32,452 nucleotides of DNA from Methylococcaceae bacterium (GTDB taxonomy: Bacteria > Pseudomonadota > Gammaproteobacteria > Methylococcales > Methylomonadaceae). The position numbers and the translations under genes were made by a program. The notes under the pieces were generated by a model. The model saw only the letters and a list, made by a program, of their open reading frames with translations, ran no database searches and was not told where the DNA came from. Of this stretch, positions 9,982 through 19,616 are shown one piece after another (positions within the stretch are counted from its first letter, which is position 1; each line of letters starts with the position of its first letter). The stretch is from NCBI GenBank assembly GCA_030627265.1, contig DAOUSK010000013.1:1-32452 (forward strand), given 5' to 3'.

Positions 9982-11616
9982 ATGGAGAATTTAAGGTTTG
10001 TACTCATCGTAATTTTATCGATGATTTCACTCATGTTATGGGAAGCTTGGCAGCTGGACTACGGCCCCAAAGACCCTTTAACAACAACCCTAGATAGTAA
10101 TGGCAATCCTGTTACTGTAGTCGGTACAGCAGCCAACAGTAATGGCTCTGAACTACCACTAGACGAAACAGCAATTGATAACAGCATTATTACCGTTTCT
10201 ACCGATGTTTATCAGCTAGAAATTGATACTAAAGGCGGTACATTACGCAACCTCGATCTTCTTGAGTACACGGTTAATAAAGGCGAAGAAGATAAAGTTC
10301 GCTTATTAGATTCTCGTGGCGACAAATTGTTTTTAGGCCAAAGCGGTTTATTAACAAGCGGCTCGTCAGCTAAATTACCTAATCATAATGTGTCACTAAA
10401 AGCAGCTAAATCTAATTACACATTAGCGATAGGCGAAGATACTTTAAACGTACCATTAACATGGACAGATGGACAAGGTATCAGCTATACAAAAACATAC
10501 ACTTTCAAGCGTGGCAGTTATGTTATTGGTTTAGCACAAGCAGTTAATAACCAATCAAGCGCTGATTGGACAGGTAGACAATACACACAACTATTAAGAG
10601 TGCCGCATACAGATGAAAAAGGTAATACTTTCATCCGTACTTACTCCGGTGGTGTTGTTTATACTGAAGAAGAAAAATATCAAAAAATTGATTTTGATGA
10701 CATGGCAGATGAAGACCTAAAAACTAAAACAGTTGGCGGTTGGTCTGCAATGATTCAGCATTATTTTGCAACAGCGTGGGTTCCACCTGCTGGAGAAGAG
10801 CATAACTACTTTACTAAAGAATTAAGTAATGCACGTTTTGTGATTGGTTCTTACTCTAACCCAACAACGGTTGCAGCAAAGACATCAACAACATTCTACA
10901 GCCAATTATTTGTTGGGCCTAAAATCCAACCTATGATGGAAGCCGTTGCTCCAGGATTAGAATTAACAGTTGATTACAGCTGGTTAACAGTGATTGGTAA
11001 ACCGATTTATTCACTATTGAACTTCCTACACTCTTACTTAGGTAACTGGGGATTTTCAATTATGGGTGTTACTTTTTGTATTAAGTTATTATTCTTTCCA
11101 TTATCTGCTGCTAGTTACAAATCAATGGCGAATATGCGCAAGCTACAACCGCGTTTAGCACAATTGAAAGAAAGCTATGGTGACGATAGACAGCGTTTCA
11201 ATACTGAAATGATGGAGCTATATCGTAAAGAAAAAGTAAACCCAATGGGTGGTTGTTTGCCGATTATGGTGCAAATCCCTGTGTTTATTTCACTTTACTG
11301 GGTATTAATTGAAACCGTTGAATTAAGACAAGCACCGTTCTTATTATGGGTTCAAGATTTATCAGCACAAGATCCATATTTTGTACTACCTGTTATTATG
11401 GGGATTACAATGTTCTTACAACAACGCCTAAATCCTGCGCCGGTAGATCCATTACAAGCGAAGATTATGCGTATGTTCCCAATTGTATTTACCGTGTTCT
11501 TCTTGTTCTTCCCTGCAGGTCTTGTTTTATACTGGGTAACAAACAACACGTTATCTATTATTCAACAGTGGTTTATTACTAAAAAGATTGTCGGTGAATC
11601 ACCGCTTAAGACTTAA
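9982..11616 (+). CDS. yidC: Membrane protein insertase YidC
   Basis: MENLRFVLIVILSMISLMLWEAW start (ORF-track start 9937 lies inside yidD); periplasmic domain then YKSMANMRKLQPRLAQLKESYGDDRQRFNTEMMELYRKEKVNPMGGCLPIMVQIPVFISLYWVL. Confidence 0.97.
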   Translation: MENLRFVLIVILSMISLMLWEAWQLDYGPKDPLTTTLDSNGNPVTVVGTAANSNGSELPLDETAIDNSIITVSTDVYQLEIDTKGGTLRNLDLLEYTVNKGEEDKVRLLDSRGDKLFLGQSGLLTSGSSAKLPNHNVSLKAAKSNYTLAIGEDTLNVPLTWTDGQGISYTKTYTFKRGSYVIGLAQAVNNQSSADWTGRQYTQLLRVPHTDEKGNTFIRTYSGGVVYTEEEKYQKIDFDDMADEDLKTKTVGGWSAMIQHYFATAWVPPAGEEHNYFTKELSNARFVIGSYSNPTTVAAKTSTTFYSQLFVGPKIQPMMEAVAPGLELTVDYSWLTVIGKPIYSLLNFLHSYLGNWGFSIMGVTFCIKLLFFPLSAASYKSMANMRKLQPRLAQLKESYGDDRQRFNTEMMELYRKEKVNPMGGCLPIMVQIPVFISLYWVLIETVELRQAPFLLWVQDLSAQDPYFVLPVIMGITMFLQQRLNPAPVDPLQAKIMRMFPIVFTVFFLFFPAGLVLYWVTNNTLSIIQQWFITKKIVGESPLKT

Positions 11617-11637
11617 AGTTTAAACACTGCTAAAAAC

Positions 11638-11678
11638 TAAAAAGCCGAATTTAGCGCAAGCTAGTTCGGCTTTTTTAT
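11638..11678 (+). terminator. Rho-independent terminator after yidC
   Basis: AAAAAGCCGAA-TTTAGCGCAAGCTAG-TTCGGCTTTTTTA hairpin with T-tract. Confidence 0.85.
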
Positions 11679-11710
11679 TGCCTAATTTAAAACCATTCAT
11701 TGTATTGCTT

Positions 11711-13054
11711 ATGAAAAATATAACCTCAGATACCATTGCCGCTATCGCAACGCCACCAGGAAATGGTGGTGTTGGTATTATTAGGATTTCAGGTAATAAA
11801 GCGAAAGACATTGCCCAAGCGCTAACTCAAAAAGAATTGCAGCCGCGCCATGCGCACTATGCCAATTTTTACGATAGCGATGAAAGTATTTTAGATTCGG
11901 GTTTAGCGCTATTTTTTCCTAACCCCGCTTCATTTACAGGTGAAGATACGGTAGAAATTCAAGGGCATGGTGGCTCGGTTATTTTAGACCTATTGCTTAA
12001 GCGCATTGTTTCTTTAGGCTGCCGCATGGCAAATGCAGGTGAATTCTCCGAACGCGCTTTTTTAAATGACAAGATAGACCTCGCGCAAGCGGAAGCTATT
12101 GCTGATTTAATAGAAAGTAGTACCGAGCAATCAGCACGCTCTGCACAAAAATCAATGCAAGGGGTTTTCTCCAAGCAAATTAATGCGCTCGTTGAAGAGC
12201 TAATTGAATTACGCATTTACGTCGAAGCCGCGATTGATTTTGTTGATGAAGAAATCGACTTTTTAGGCGATGGTGTGGTTGAAAAACGCATTATTAGTTT
12301 AGCTGAGACAATTGCAGTGATTTTATCCACAGCACAACAAGGACGATTGTTACGAGACGGAATGAATGTCGTTTTAGCAGGTAAGCCCAATGCAGGTAAA
12401 TCGAGCTTATTAAATGCCTTAGCAGGCCACGATGCTGCAATTGTTACCGACGTAGCAGGAACAACACGCGATATCCTTAAAGAACGCATTCAAATTGATG
12501 GTATGCCGCTGCATATCATTGATACCGCCGGTTTACGTGAAAGCGATAATAAAGTTGAGCAAGAAGGCATACGCCGCGCGCACTCTGAAATACAGCGTGC
12601 CGATAAAATTCTATTATTGATTGACGCAAATGATCCTAATCCTGATGAGCTATTAAAGACGCTACCAAAAAATATTAGCCTAACTAAAATTTACAATAAA
12701 ATTGATCTCAGCAAACAAATACCAAAAATACAAGAAACGGCAACGGGCACAGAAATTTACCTCTCTGTAAAACACAGTTTAGGCATGGATTTATTAACCC
12801 AGCATTTAAAACAAAGCGTGGGATTTGATGCGAATGCCGATAATGTTTTCATCGCCCGCCGCCGCCATATTGATGCCTTAGAAAAATCCGCAGAATTTGT
12901 GGATAAAGCACTAATGCAACTAGAGTGCGCAGCAGGTGAGTTAGTTGCTGAAGATTTAAGGCAAGCACAAAATAATTTATCAGAAATAACCGGTGCATTT
13001 ACGTCGGATGATCTGTTAGGCAGAATTTTTAGCTCTTTTTGTATTGGAAAGTAA
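11711..13054 (+). CDS. mnmE: tRNA uridine-5-carboxymethylaminomethyl(34) synthesis GTPase MnmE
   Basis: [24 protein letters not shown]-terminus, G1 [23 protein letters not shown]-terminal [11 protein letters not shown]. Confidence 0.97.
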   Translation: MKNITSDTIAAIATPPGNGGVGIIRISGNKAKDIAQALTQKELQPRHAHYANFYDSDESILDSGLALFFPNPASFTGEDTVEIQGHGGSVILDLLLKRIVSLGCRMANAGEFSERAFLNDKIDLAQAEAIADLIESSTEQSARSAQKSMQGVFSKQINALVEELIELRIYVEAAIDFVDEEIDFLGDGVVEKRIISLAETIAVILSTAQQGRLLRDGMNVVLAGKPNAGKSSLLNALAGHDAAIVTDVAGTTRDILKERIQIDGMPLHIIDTAGLRESDNKVEQEGIRRAHSEIQRADKILLLIDANDPNPDELLKTLPKNISLTKIYNKIDLSKQIPKIQETATGTEIYLSVKHSLGMDLLTQHLKQSVGFDANADNVFIARRRHIDALEKSAEFVDKALMQLECAAGELVAEDLRQAQNNLSEITGAFTSDDLLGRIFSSFCIGK

Positions 13055-13109
13055 CGGAGTAAAAAGCAGAAATTAAACTAGAGGTATCTTTTTTACTTAT
13101 GACATAAAT

Positions 13110-13127
13110 ATGTTATAACATTGTTAT
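13110..13127. promoter_or_regulatory. Overlapping palindromes upstream of mazEF-like pair (probable operator)
   Basis: ATGTTATAACAT (13110-13121) overlaps ATAACA-T-TGTTAT (13115-13127), 25-42 nt before the antitoxin start. Confidence 0.55.
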
Positions 13128-13151
13128 TATTTTTATATTAATGGAATAGCC

Positions 13152-13394
13152 ATGCACACTCATTTAAGAAAAGTAGGTAACTCTCAAGGAATTATTATTC
13201 CAGCTAGTTTTATACAGGCGTGTTCGTTAAAAAAAGATATTGAGTTAAGAATTGAAGGTAACACTTTAGTTATTGAGGCTTTAAAAAAACCAAGATCAGG
13301 TTGGTTTGATAATTATAAGGATGAAGAGCTATTAAAGGATGACGTATGGAATGATACTTTACCCGATGATATTACCGAGGAATGGCAATGGTAA
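13152..13394 (+). CDS. MazE-like (AbrB/SpoVT-fold) antitoxin
   Basis: MHTHLRKVGNSQGIIIPASFIQ...IELRIEGNTLVIEALKKPRSGW is a typical MazE/AbrB motif; overlaps downstream MazF ORF. Confidence 0.9.
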   Translation: MHTHLRKVGNSQGIIIPASFIQACSLKKDIELRIEGNTLVIEALKKPRSGWFDNYKDEELLKDDVWNDTLPDDITEEWQW

Positions 13395-13696
13395 AGTGTG
13401 GAGAGGTTTATTGGGTTAATCTTGACCCTACTTTTGGTACCGAGATTAAGAAAACACGCCCTGCATTAATTGTATCACCTGATGATTTAAATGATGCTTT
13501 GCCAAGGGTTATCATTGCACCTTTAACAAGCAAAGGTCAGTCTTTAGGCTGTCGGCCTGAAATAGTTTTTAATAATCGTCCCTCTCGATTATTGTTAGAT
13601 CAAATTCGTTCAGTCGATAAAAGGCGTTTACTAGAGAAAATGGGAGAAATAGATAAAAAGTTTTGGCATTCCATTTTGCTGGAAATGCTGGACTAA
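13382..13696 (+). CDS. MazF/PemK-family endoribonuclease toxin
   Basis: GEVYWVNLDPTFGTEIKKTRPALIVSPDDLN...VIIAPLTSK...LLLDQIRSVDKRRL. Confidence 0.94.
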   Translation: MAMVKCGEVYWVNLDPTFGTEIKKTRPALIVSPDDLNDALPRVIIAPLTSKGQSLGCRPEIVFNNRPSRLLLDQIRSVDKRRLLEKMGEIDKKFWHSILLEMLD

Positions 13697-13787
13697 AAAG
13701 AGCCTTTTATTGTATTTTTACACCTAATTTACAAGGTGCAATCAAATCCGAATACACTACTCAAAACGGTATCGTACAGCTGTATTT

Positions 13788-13824
13788 ATCGTTCCTCACG
13801 CTGGCTGGGGGCGGTGGGAACGAT
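13788..13824. repeat. Degenerate REP-like hairpin (CGTTCC...GGAACG type)
   Basis: ATCGTTCC-TCACGCTGGCTGGGGGCGGTG-GGAACGAT; 8-bp perfect outer arms. Confidence 0.5.
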
Positions 13825-13887
13825 GAAAAATTTTTTACCATGAAGAGATTGTGTTAAATGTATAGCCATATTAACTGATACTTTTTG

Positions 13888-15477
13888 TTACTTGACTAAA
13901 AGATCCCGCATCATTCCCATATCTTCATGCTCTAAGTTATGGCAGTGATACATAAATAGGCCGGTAAAGTCATTAAATGGTTTTAAAATAGTTACTTTTT
14001 CACCGGGCATAACTAATACGGTATCTTTCCAGCCTTTATCTAAAAAGCCCTTAGCAACTGAAGTGTAGCCGTCTCCAGATTTATTTCTAACTTCCCGTTT
14101 AAGCACTTGGAATTGCTCGCCATGTAAATGCATAGGGTGCGGCATTCCCATGCCAGCCATGCCGCCCATACCACGATGAAAGCCATTATCAAATTCCATT
14201 AACTGCAAAGTATTAACAGGAATAATTTCATCTTCCCGAATATCATTCATTTTATAAGAGCGACCATTTAGCAAGGCAGACATATGGTGCATAGATAAAG
14301 TAATACGCCTTGGTGAATTAGGATTTTCAGCATCAGATAAACGTAAAGGCGTTATTTTGCTCAATTGCTTCGGTAAGACATCATGGCTAGATACTTTTTT
14401 ACTAACCCGCACTTTAAGTACAGCAAAATCTTGTCCTGTCTGTGAGCCTCCACTCATACCACCCATCATGCCACCACGACGACCTCCCATCATACCCATT
14501 CCCCCCATACCGCCAGAAGAAAACTCTAAACTACGCAAGGTCAATTCCGTGCCAACTTTCTTATGACTAAAGTCTACCCAGATTTCTCGACGTTCAGCGG
14601 GGGCTAAGGTTAGATAGGGAAGTGTTTCAGCTTGCTCTAAAAGCCCACCATCTGTCGCAATAACTTTAATCGGCGACCCATCATCCCAAGCTAATTTATA
14701 AATGCGTGAGTTAGAACCATTTAATAAGCGCATTCGATAAGCGCGGGTTGCTACAGGTAATTCAAAATTAGGCGTGCCATTAACCAGAATCTGATCGCCT
14801 AAAAACCCATGCATCTTCATCATCATACCGCCACCATATTGCAGCTGGTTTTGCTGATCAAAATTACGATCTTGAATGACTAAAGGTAGATCAAATTCAC
14901 CATTTGGTAATTTAAGAGATTGCTCTTCGTTGTCACTGATAAGAAAAAAACCTGCAAGCCCTGAATAGACATGTTTAGCGGTTAAGCCATGAGTGTGCGC
15001 ATGATACCAATAAGTTCCCGCTCTATTGAGTATTTCAAATTCATAAACATAAGTTTCACCGTTATCAATAGCATACATGGGGTTTCCATCCATTTTTGAC
15101 GGTACATGCAAGCCATGCCAATGTAATATTGTTGAAGAAGATAATTCATTTTTTAAATAGATACGAACCTTCTGACCTTTATGTAAACGAATAGTGGGGG
15201 CAAGATAACTCTTTTCATTGGTAATGGTATTTGCCGGTCCTTTTAAAACCTCACCTATCACTTTCCAGACACGAGTTTGTGGGCCATTAAAAATAGGCAC
15301 GTACCTAACTTCAGCCGTCAGGTTAATTTCTACATCTGGGTTAAAATCAGGGGATGCCTGATTAGCCACTTGCATTGTTTTGGCATTGAGTAGACTAGGA
15401 AATGTAGTCAATGCTGCTGCACTAATACCTGCAATCTTTAAAATTTTGCGGCGTTGAATATTGATGTTATTCGGCAT
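13888..15477 (-). CDS. Multicopper oxidase (CueO/CopA-like) with Tat-type signal and Gly/Met-rich insert
   Basis: Four copper motifs HWHGLHV, WYHAHTHG, HPMHLHGEQF, MYHCHNLEHEDMGMM; RRKILKIAGISAAAL Tat-like signal; MGGMGMMGGRRGGMMGGMSGG segment. Confidence 0.93.
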   Translation of the reverse strand: MPNNINIQRRKILKIAGISAAALTTFPSLLNAKTMQVANQASPDFNPDVEINLTAEVRYVPIFNGPQTRVWKVIGEVLKGPANTITNEKSYLAPTIRLHKGQKVRIYLKNELSSSTILHWHGLHVPSKMDGNPMYAIDNGETYVYEFEILNRAGTYWYHAHTHGLTAKHVYSGLAGFFLISDNEEQSLKLPNGEFDLPLVIQDRNFDQQNQLQYGGGMMMKMHGFLGDQILVNGTPNFELPVATRAYRMRLLNGSNSRIYKLAWDDGSPIKVIATDGGLLEQAETLPYLTLAPAERREIWVDFSHKKVGTELTLRSLEFSSGGMGGMGMMGGRRGGMMGGMSGGSQTGQDFAVLKVRVSKKVSSHDVLPKQLSKITPLRLSDAENPNSPRRITLSMHHMSALLNGRSYKMNDIREDEIIPVNTLQLMEFDNGFHRGMGGMAGMGMPHPMHLHGEQFQVLKREVRNKSGDGYTSVAKGFLDKGWKDTVLVMPGEKVTILKPFNDFTGLFMYHCHNLEHEDMGMMRDLLVK

Positions 15478-15759
15478 AATAGTCCCCTAGTAAACAAAGT
15501 AATATAAGTATTTTATAATATACTTGTCGTTTATTGTAAAGGACTTCTTCTTTTTATTGCGTAACAAAAATGGGAGTCAAGCAGCACAATATGGAGTTAT
15601 TATTTATACTGAGGAACGAGGATTCAATAATACCCAAGTCTGGTTTGCCTTTTGACTTTACAGCCGCACTAGATAATCAGTTACGTAGCCTACTTTTCTA
15701 GCATGCCTGTAAAGCCAAAATACTGCGTTATATTTTCGGGTTTTATTAAACTCTTGTCC

Positions 15760-16377
15760 TTAAGGTAAAACAAATTTTCTTCTTAAGTTATCTAAACTAA
15801 CAAATGCAGCATTAATCACCCCTAAATTTGCTAAACTTGCAGGGATCACACCAGCAGGATCACCATGCATTTGATGGGTAATATGAATATTTGGCGCATG
15901 ACTTAAATCAAGTTTCCAGTAACCATCTGAAGTACGCATCTGCACAGTATTGCCTTCTGCCGGTAATTGTTTTTTAATGTTTTCCGGTAACAAATCACGA
16001 GGAATGTTTTTTAGCTTTAAGGTGTGTATCTGTGTTTGTAAGTTAAATTTTTCATCGCTGTACATCACTGTATAACGATTATTTAAAGGCCAGGGTAGAT
16101 TGCTTAATTTGTAGATATAGCCATCCGTTAACTGCAATTGATAAATGCATTTATATTGCCAGTCTGGGCAGTTTTTCGGTTCTTTAATAAAAGTCAGTAG
16201 CTCTGCTAAATTCGCTGTAATATTGACTTCGCCTTTAAATTCTTTGTAATCAGAGTTAGGCAGTGTTCGCGTATAAACAGTGATACCATTTTTTTCTTTT
16301 GCGAGCATCCAATCTGATGGTTCTTGAGCGTAACAGGGAAAACTGATGAACAAACTCAGCAATAATAATTTCAACAT
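15760..16377 (-). CDS. START domain-containing exported protein
   Basis: Signal peptide MLKLLLLSLFISFPCYAQ; 'WMLAKEKNGITVYTRTLPNSDYKEFKGEVNI...' and C-terminal 'GVIPASLANLGVINAAFVSLDNLRR' typical of bacterial START-domain proteins. Confidence 0.8.
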   Translation of the reverse strand: MLKLLLLSLFISFPCYAQEPSDWMLAKEKNGITVYTRTLPNSDYKEFKGEVNITANLAELLTFIKEPKNCPDWQYKCIYQLQLTDGYIYKLSNLPWPLNNRYTVMYSDEKFNLQTQIHTLKLKNIPRDLLPENIKKQLPAEGNTVQMRTSDGYWKLDLSHAPNIHITHQMHGDPAGVIPASLANLGVINAAFVSLDNLRRKFVLP

Positions 16378-16395
16378 GAAATAAAGGGTGGCTAG

Positions 16396-16722
16396 ATGAA
16401 TGTAAAAAATATATTAGCAGAAATTCCCGAACAAGTGCCCAATGAATTATTCACAACCTTGCTACAAAATCCGCAGATAAAAATCGAACGCATTGTTTCC
16501 AAAGGCCAGTGTGATGCTAAGGGTGAGTGGTATGACCAAGAAATGGATGAATGGGTGATTTTATTACAAGGCGAAGCAATATTGGAATTTACCGAGCCCA
16601 ATGAGTTAAAAAGTCTAAAATCTGGCGATTATTTGTTTATTCCTGCACATAAAAAACATCGGGTTGAATGGACTCATTTAGAACAAGAAAGCATCTGGTT
16701 GGCGATACATTTTTCAAAATAG
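16396..16722 (+). CDS. Cupin domain-containing protein
   Basis: 108 aa; 'EWVILLQGEAILEF...LKSGDYLFIPAHKKHRVEWTHLEQESIWLAIHF' double-stranded beta-helix cupin motif. Confidence 0.87.
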   Translation: MNVKNILAEIPEQVPNELFTTLLQNPQIKIERIVSKGQCDAKGEWYDQEMDEWVILLQGEAILEFTEPNELKSLKSGDYLFIPAHKKHRVEWTHLEQESIWLAIHFSK

Positions 16723-16773
16723 GGTAGTATGCTTAATAAATTAAGATGATTACAGTAATAAAGAATAAACAAA

Positions 16774-18093
16774 ATGACAAAAGCAGCAAAAATTGGATTT
16801 ATTAGCTTAGGGTGCCCTAAAGCATTGGTTGATAGCGAACGCATTTTAACGAAACTCCGCTCAGAAGGTTATGAAGTCGCACCTGATTATGAAGGTGCAG
16901 ATATGGTAGTGGTTAATACCTGTGGTTTTATTGATTCAGCCGTAGAAGAATCATTAGATAGCATCGGTGAAGCGCTTAATAAAAATGGCAAAGTGATTGT
17001 GACGGGCTGCTTGGGTGCAAGACCTGAGGAAATTTTAGAAAGACATCCGCAAGTCTTGGAGATTACTGGCGCGCATGCGTTAGAAGAAGTAGTCGCAGCG
17101 GTGCATAAACACTTACCGCCTGCACATGATCCGTTTATCAGTTTAGTGCCACCACAAGGGATTAAATTAACCCCGAAACATTACGCTTATTTAAAAATCT
17201 CAGAAGGCTGTAATCATCGCTGTAGTTTTTGCATTATTCCTTCCATGCGGGGTGATTTAGTTAGCCGCCCAATTAATAGTGTGCTCGCTGAAGCGAAACG
17301 CCTTGCCGATGCAGGTGTAAAAGAATTATTGGTGGTTTCGCAAGATACCAGTGCTTACGGTTTAGATTTGAAATACGCTGAGTATGACTGGCAAGGTAAA
17401 GCTTTGCGTACGCGTTTTTATGATTTAGCTGAAGCTTTGGGTGATCTGGGTATTTGGGTGCGTATGCATTATGTTTACCCTTATCCACACGTTGATGAAG
17501 TCGTGCCTTTAATGGCAGCGGGTAAAATTTTACCGTACTTGGATATTCCTTTCCAACATGCCAATACGCGCATATTAAAGTTAATGAAGCGCCCAGCCGC
17601 AACAGAAAATAACTTGGAACGCATTAAAGCATGGCGCAAAATTTGCCCTGACCTGATTATTCGAAGTACCTTTATTGTTGGTTTTCCTGGAGAAACAGAA
17701 GAAGAATTCCAAGAATTATTAGATTTTTTAACCGACGCTCAACTAGATCGTGTTGGTTGTTTTGCTTATTCACCCGTTAAAGGTGCTGCGGCGAATGAGT
17801 TGCCTGATCCAATTCCTGAGTCTATTCAGCAAGAACGCTTAGAACGTTTTATGGCGCATCAAGCGGTTATTAGTGCAGCAAGGTTGCAGCAACGCGTTGG
17901 GCAAATCGAACAAGTGATTATTGATGAAGTGGTTGAAGAGGGTGCAGTTGCTCGTAGTATGGCAGATGCACCAGAGATTGATGGCCAAGTTTTTATTGAT
18001 GGTGCAACCCATTTAAAAGTAGGTGATTTAGTCACTGTAGAAATAGAAGAAGCGGATGATTATGATGTGTGGGGGCGTTTATATCAATCATAA
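16774..18093 (+). CDS. rimO: Ribosomal protein S12 methylthiotransferase RimO
   Basis: [18 protein letters not shown], radical [25 protein letters not shown]-terminal TRAM domain. Confidence 0.97.
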   Translation: MTKAAKIGFISLGCPKALVDSERILTKLRSEGYEVAPDYEGADMVVVNTCGFIDSAVEESLDSIGEALNKNGKVIVTGCLGARPEEILERHPQVLEITGAHALEEVVAAVHKHLPPAHDPFISLVPPQGIKLTPKHYAYLKISEGCNHRCSFCIIPSMRGDLVSRPINSVLAEAKRLADAGVKELLVVSQDTSAYGLDLKYAEYDWQGKALRTRFYDLAEALGDLGIWVRMHYVYPYPHVDEVVPLMAAGKILPYLDIPFQHANTRILKLMKRPAATENNLERIKAWRKICPDLIIRSTFIVGFPGETEEEFQELLDFLTDAQLDRVGCFAYSPVKGAAANELPDPIPESIQQERLERFMAHQAVISAARLQQRVGQIEQVIIDEVVEEGAVARSMADAPEIDGQVFIDGATHLKVGDLVTVEIEEADDYDVWGRLYQS

Positions 18094-18120
18094 TCCTTCA
18101 TGGTGAGTTGCTTAAGTTAA

Positions 18121-18271
18121 GAGGCTGTGAAAACATTCAAGAATAACCTGTAAAAAACAGGTTTCGTAGGTTGGGCTGAGCTTGCGAAGCCCAACAATCA
18201 ATGGCTTCTCTAGCATCAGATGTTGGGCTTCATGCTTCAGCCCAACCTACGCATAATACTTTCACAGCCTC
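18121..18271. mobile_element. MITE-like element with 12-bp perfect TIRs, flanked by TAA direct repeats
   Basis: GAGGCTGTGAAA (18121-18132) / TTTCACAGCCTC (18260-18271), extended 17-bp ends match at 15/17; TAA at 18118-18120 and 18272-18274; no transposase inside. Confidence 0.75.
18165..18251. repeat. Inverted pair of GTAG-type REP-like units
   Basis: CGTAGGTTGGGCTGAGCTTGCGAAGCCCAACA (18165-18196) and near-perfect inverse TGTTGGGCTTCATGCTTCAGCCCAACCTACG (18221-18251); each unit is GTAG plus an imperfect palindrome. Confidence 0.8.
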
Positions 18272-18367
18272 TAAAGCCAGCGTACAAACGCTTGGGCTTG
18301 CTATAAGCTCGAAAACATCAATACAAAATGCTAAAATTTACACAGCTAAACAATTTAGAGAGAGATC

Positions 18368-19123
18368 ATGGCAGGACATAGTAAGTGGGCTAATATTAAG
18401 CACCGTAAAGCTGGGCAAGATGCCAAGCGCGGAAAGTTATTTACCAAGTTAATTCGTGAAATTACCGTTGCTGCAAAAGGAGGCGGTGATATTGCGAATA
18501 ACCCAAGTTTACGTGCCGCTGTTGATAAAGCATTAGGCGCAAATATGAAGCGCGATACCGTAGAAAATACCATTAAAAAAGCCACCGGCAATGTGGAAGG
18601 TGTGAACTACGAAGAAGTCCGCTATGAAGGTTATGGCTCGGGTGGTATTGCTGTTATGGTTGATTGTCTGACCGATAACCGTAATCGTACCGTTGCTGAA
18701 GTACGCCATGCTTTTTCTAAAGCAGGTGGAAATTTAGGCACCGATGGTTCTGTTGCTTATATGTTTAATAAAGTAGGCATCATTAGTTATAGCCCAGAAG
18801 TGAATGAAGATGAAGTCATGGAGGCTGCTTTAGAATCAGGTGCTGAAGATGTGATTACACATGAGGATGGCTCTATTGATGTAATGACTGACCCTGACGA
18901 CTACTTAACGGTTAAAGATGCAATGATAGCAGCAGGGTTTGAGCCAGAAGCGGCTGAAGTCACTATGCAAGCAGATTTACAAGTCGCATTAAATGTAACC
19001 GATGCAGAAAAAGTATTACGTCTAGTCGATGTGTTGGAAGATTTAGATGATGTGCAAAGTGTTTATTCTAATGCTGATATCAGCGAAGCAGTGATGCTAG
19101 AACTAGAAGAACTTGGTGGCTAG
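18368..19123 (+). CDS. yebC: YebC/PmpR family DNA-binding/translation regulatory protein
   Basis: [32 protein letters not shown] signature; upstream of ruvC. Confidence 0.96.
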   Translation: MAGHSKWANIKHRKAGQDAKRGKLFTKLIREITVAAKGGGDIANNPSLRAAVDKALGANMKRDTVENTIKKATGNVEGVNYEEVRYEGYGSGGIAVMVDCLTDNRNRTVAEVRHAFSKAGGNLGTDGSVAYMFNKVGIISYSPEVNEDEVMEAALESGAEDVITHEDGSIDVMTDPDDYLTVKDAMIAAGFEPEAAEVTMQADLQVALNVTDAEKVLRLVDVLEDLDDVQSVYSNADISEAVMLELEELGG

Positions 19124-19616
19124 AATATTAGGAATTGATCCTGGTTCACGCATTACTGGTTTTGGAGTGATTGATGAAACACCCAATGGTTATCAATATA
19201 TAGCCAGTGGGTGTTTACGCATAAAAGGTGATGATTTTCCTTTGCGCCTCAAGCAGATATTTGCTGGTATTAGTGATGTGGTGGAAGAATACAAACCCAC
19301 TGAAATGGGCATAGAGCAAGTTTTTATGCACAAAAATGCTGATTCCGCCTTAAAGCTTGGTCAAGCGCGAGGAGCTGCCATTTGTGCGGTGCAACTTTTT
19401 GATATTCCCGTTTATGAATATGCCGCAAGACAAGTCAAACAAGCGGTTGTTGGTAAAGGCTCTGCTGATAAAAATCAAGTACAACAAATGGTAAAAATCT
19501 TATTAGGTATTACTGGCGAGCTACAAATAGATGCCAGTGATGCACTGGGTATTAGTATTTGCCATGCGAACTACCAACAAACACAACGACAAATTAATAA
19601 AGGACAACATCAGTGA
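19116..19616 (+). CDS. ruvC: Crossover junction endodeoxyribonuclease RuvC
   Basis: [17 protein letters not shown], '[24 protein letters not shown]'; start GTG 19116 (or TTG 19113), overlapping yebC. Confidence 0.96.
   Translation: MARILGIDPGSRITGFGVIDETPNGYQYIASGCLRIKGDDFPLRLKQIFAGISDVVEEYKPTEMGIEQVFMHKNADSALKLGQARGAAICAVQLFDIPVYEYAARQVKQAVVGKGSADKNQVQQMVKILLGITGELQIDASDALGISICHANYQQTQRQINKGQHQ

Noticed and set aside
12327-12335. DnaA-box-like TTATCCACA in mnmE
   Set aside because: Single occurrence inside coding sequence; expected by chance.
18201-18452. 83-aa plus-strand ORF spanning the MITE and the yebC start
   Set aside because: Begins inside the repeat element and overlaps yebC out of frame; no domain.
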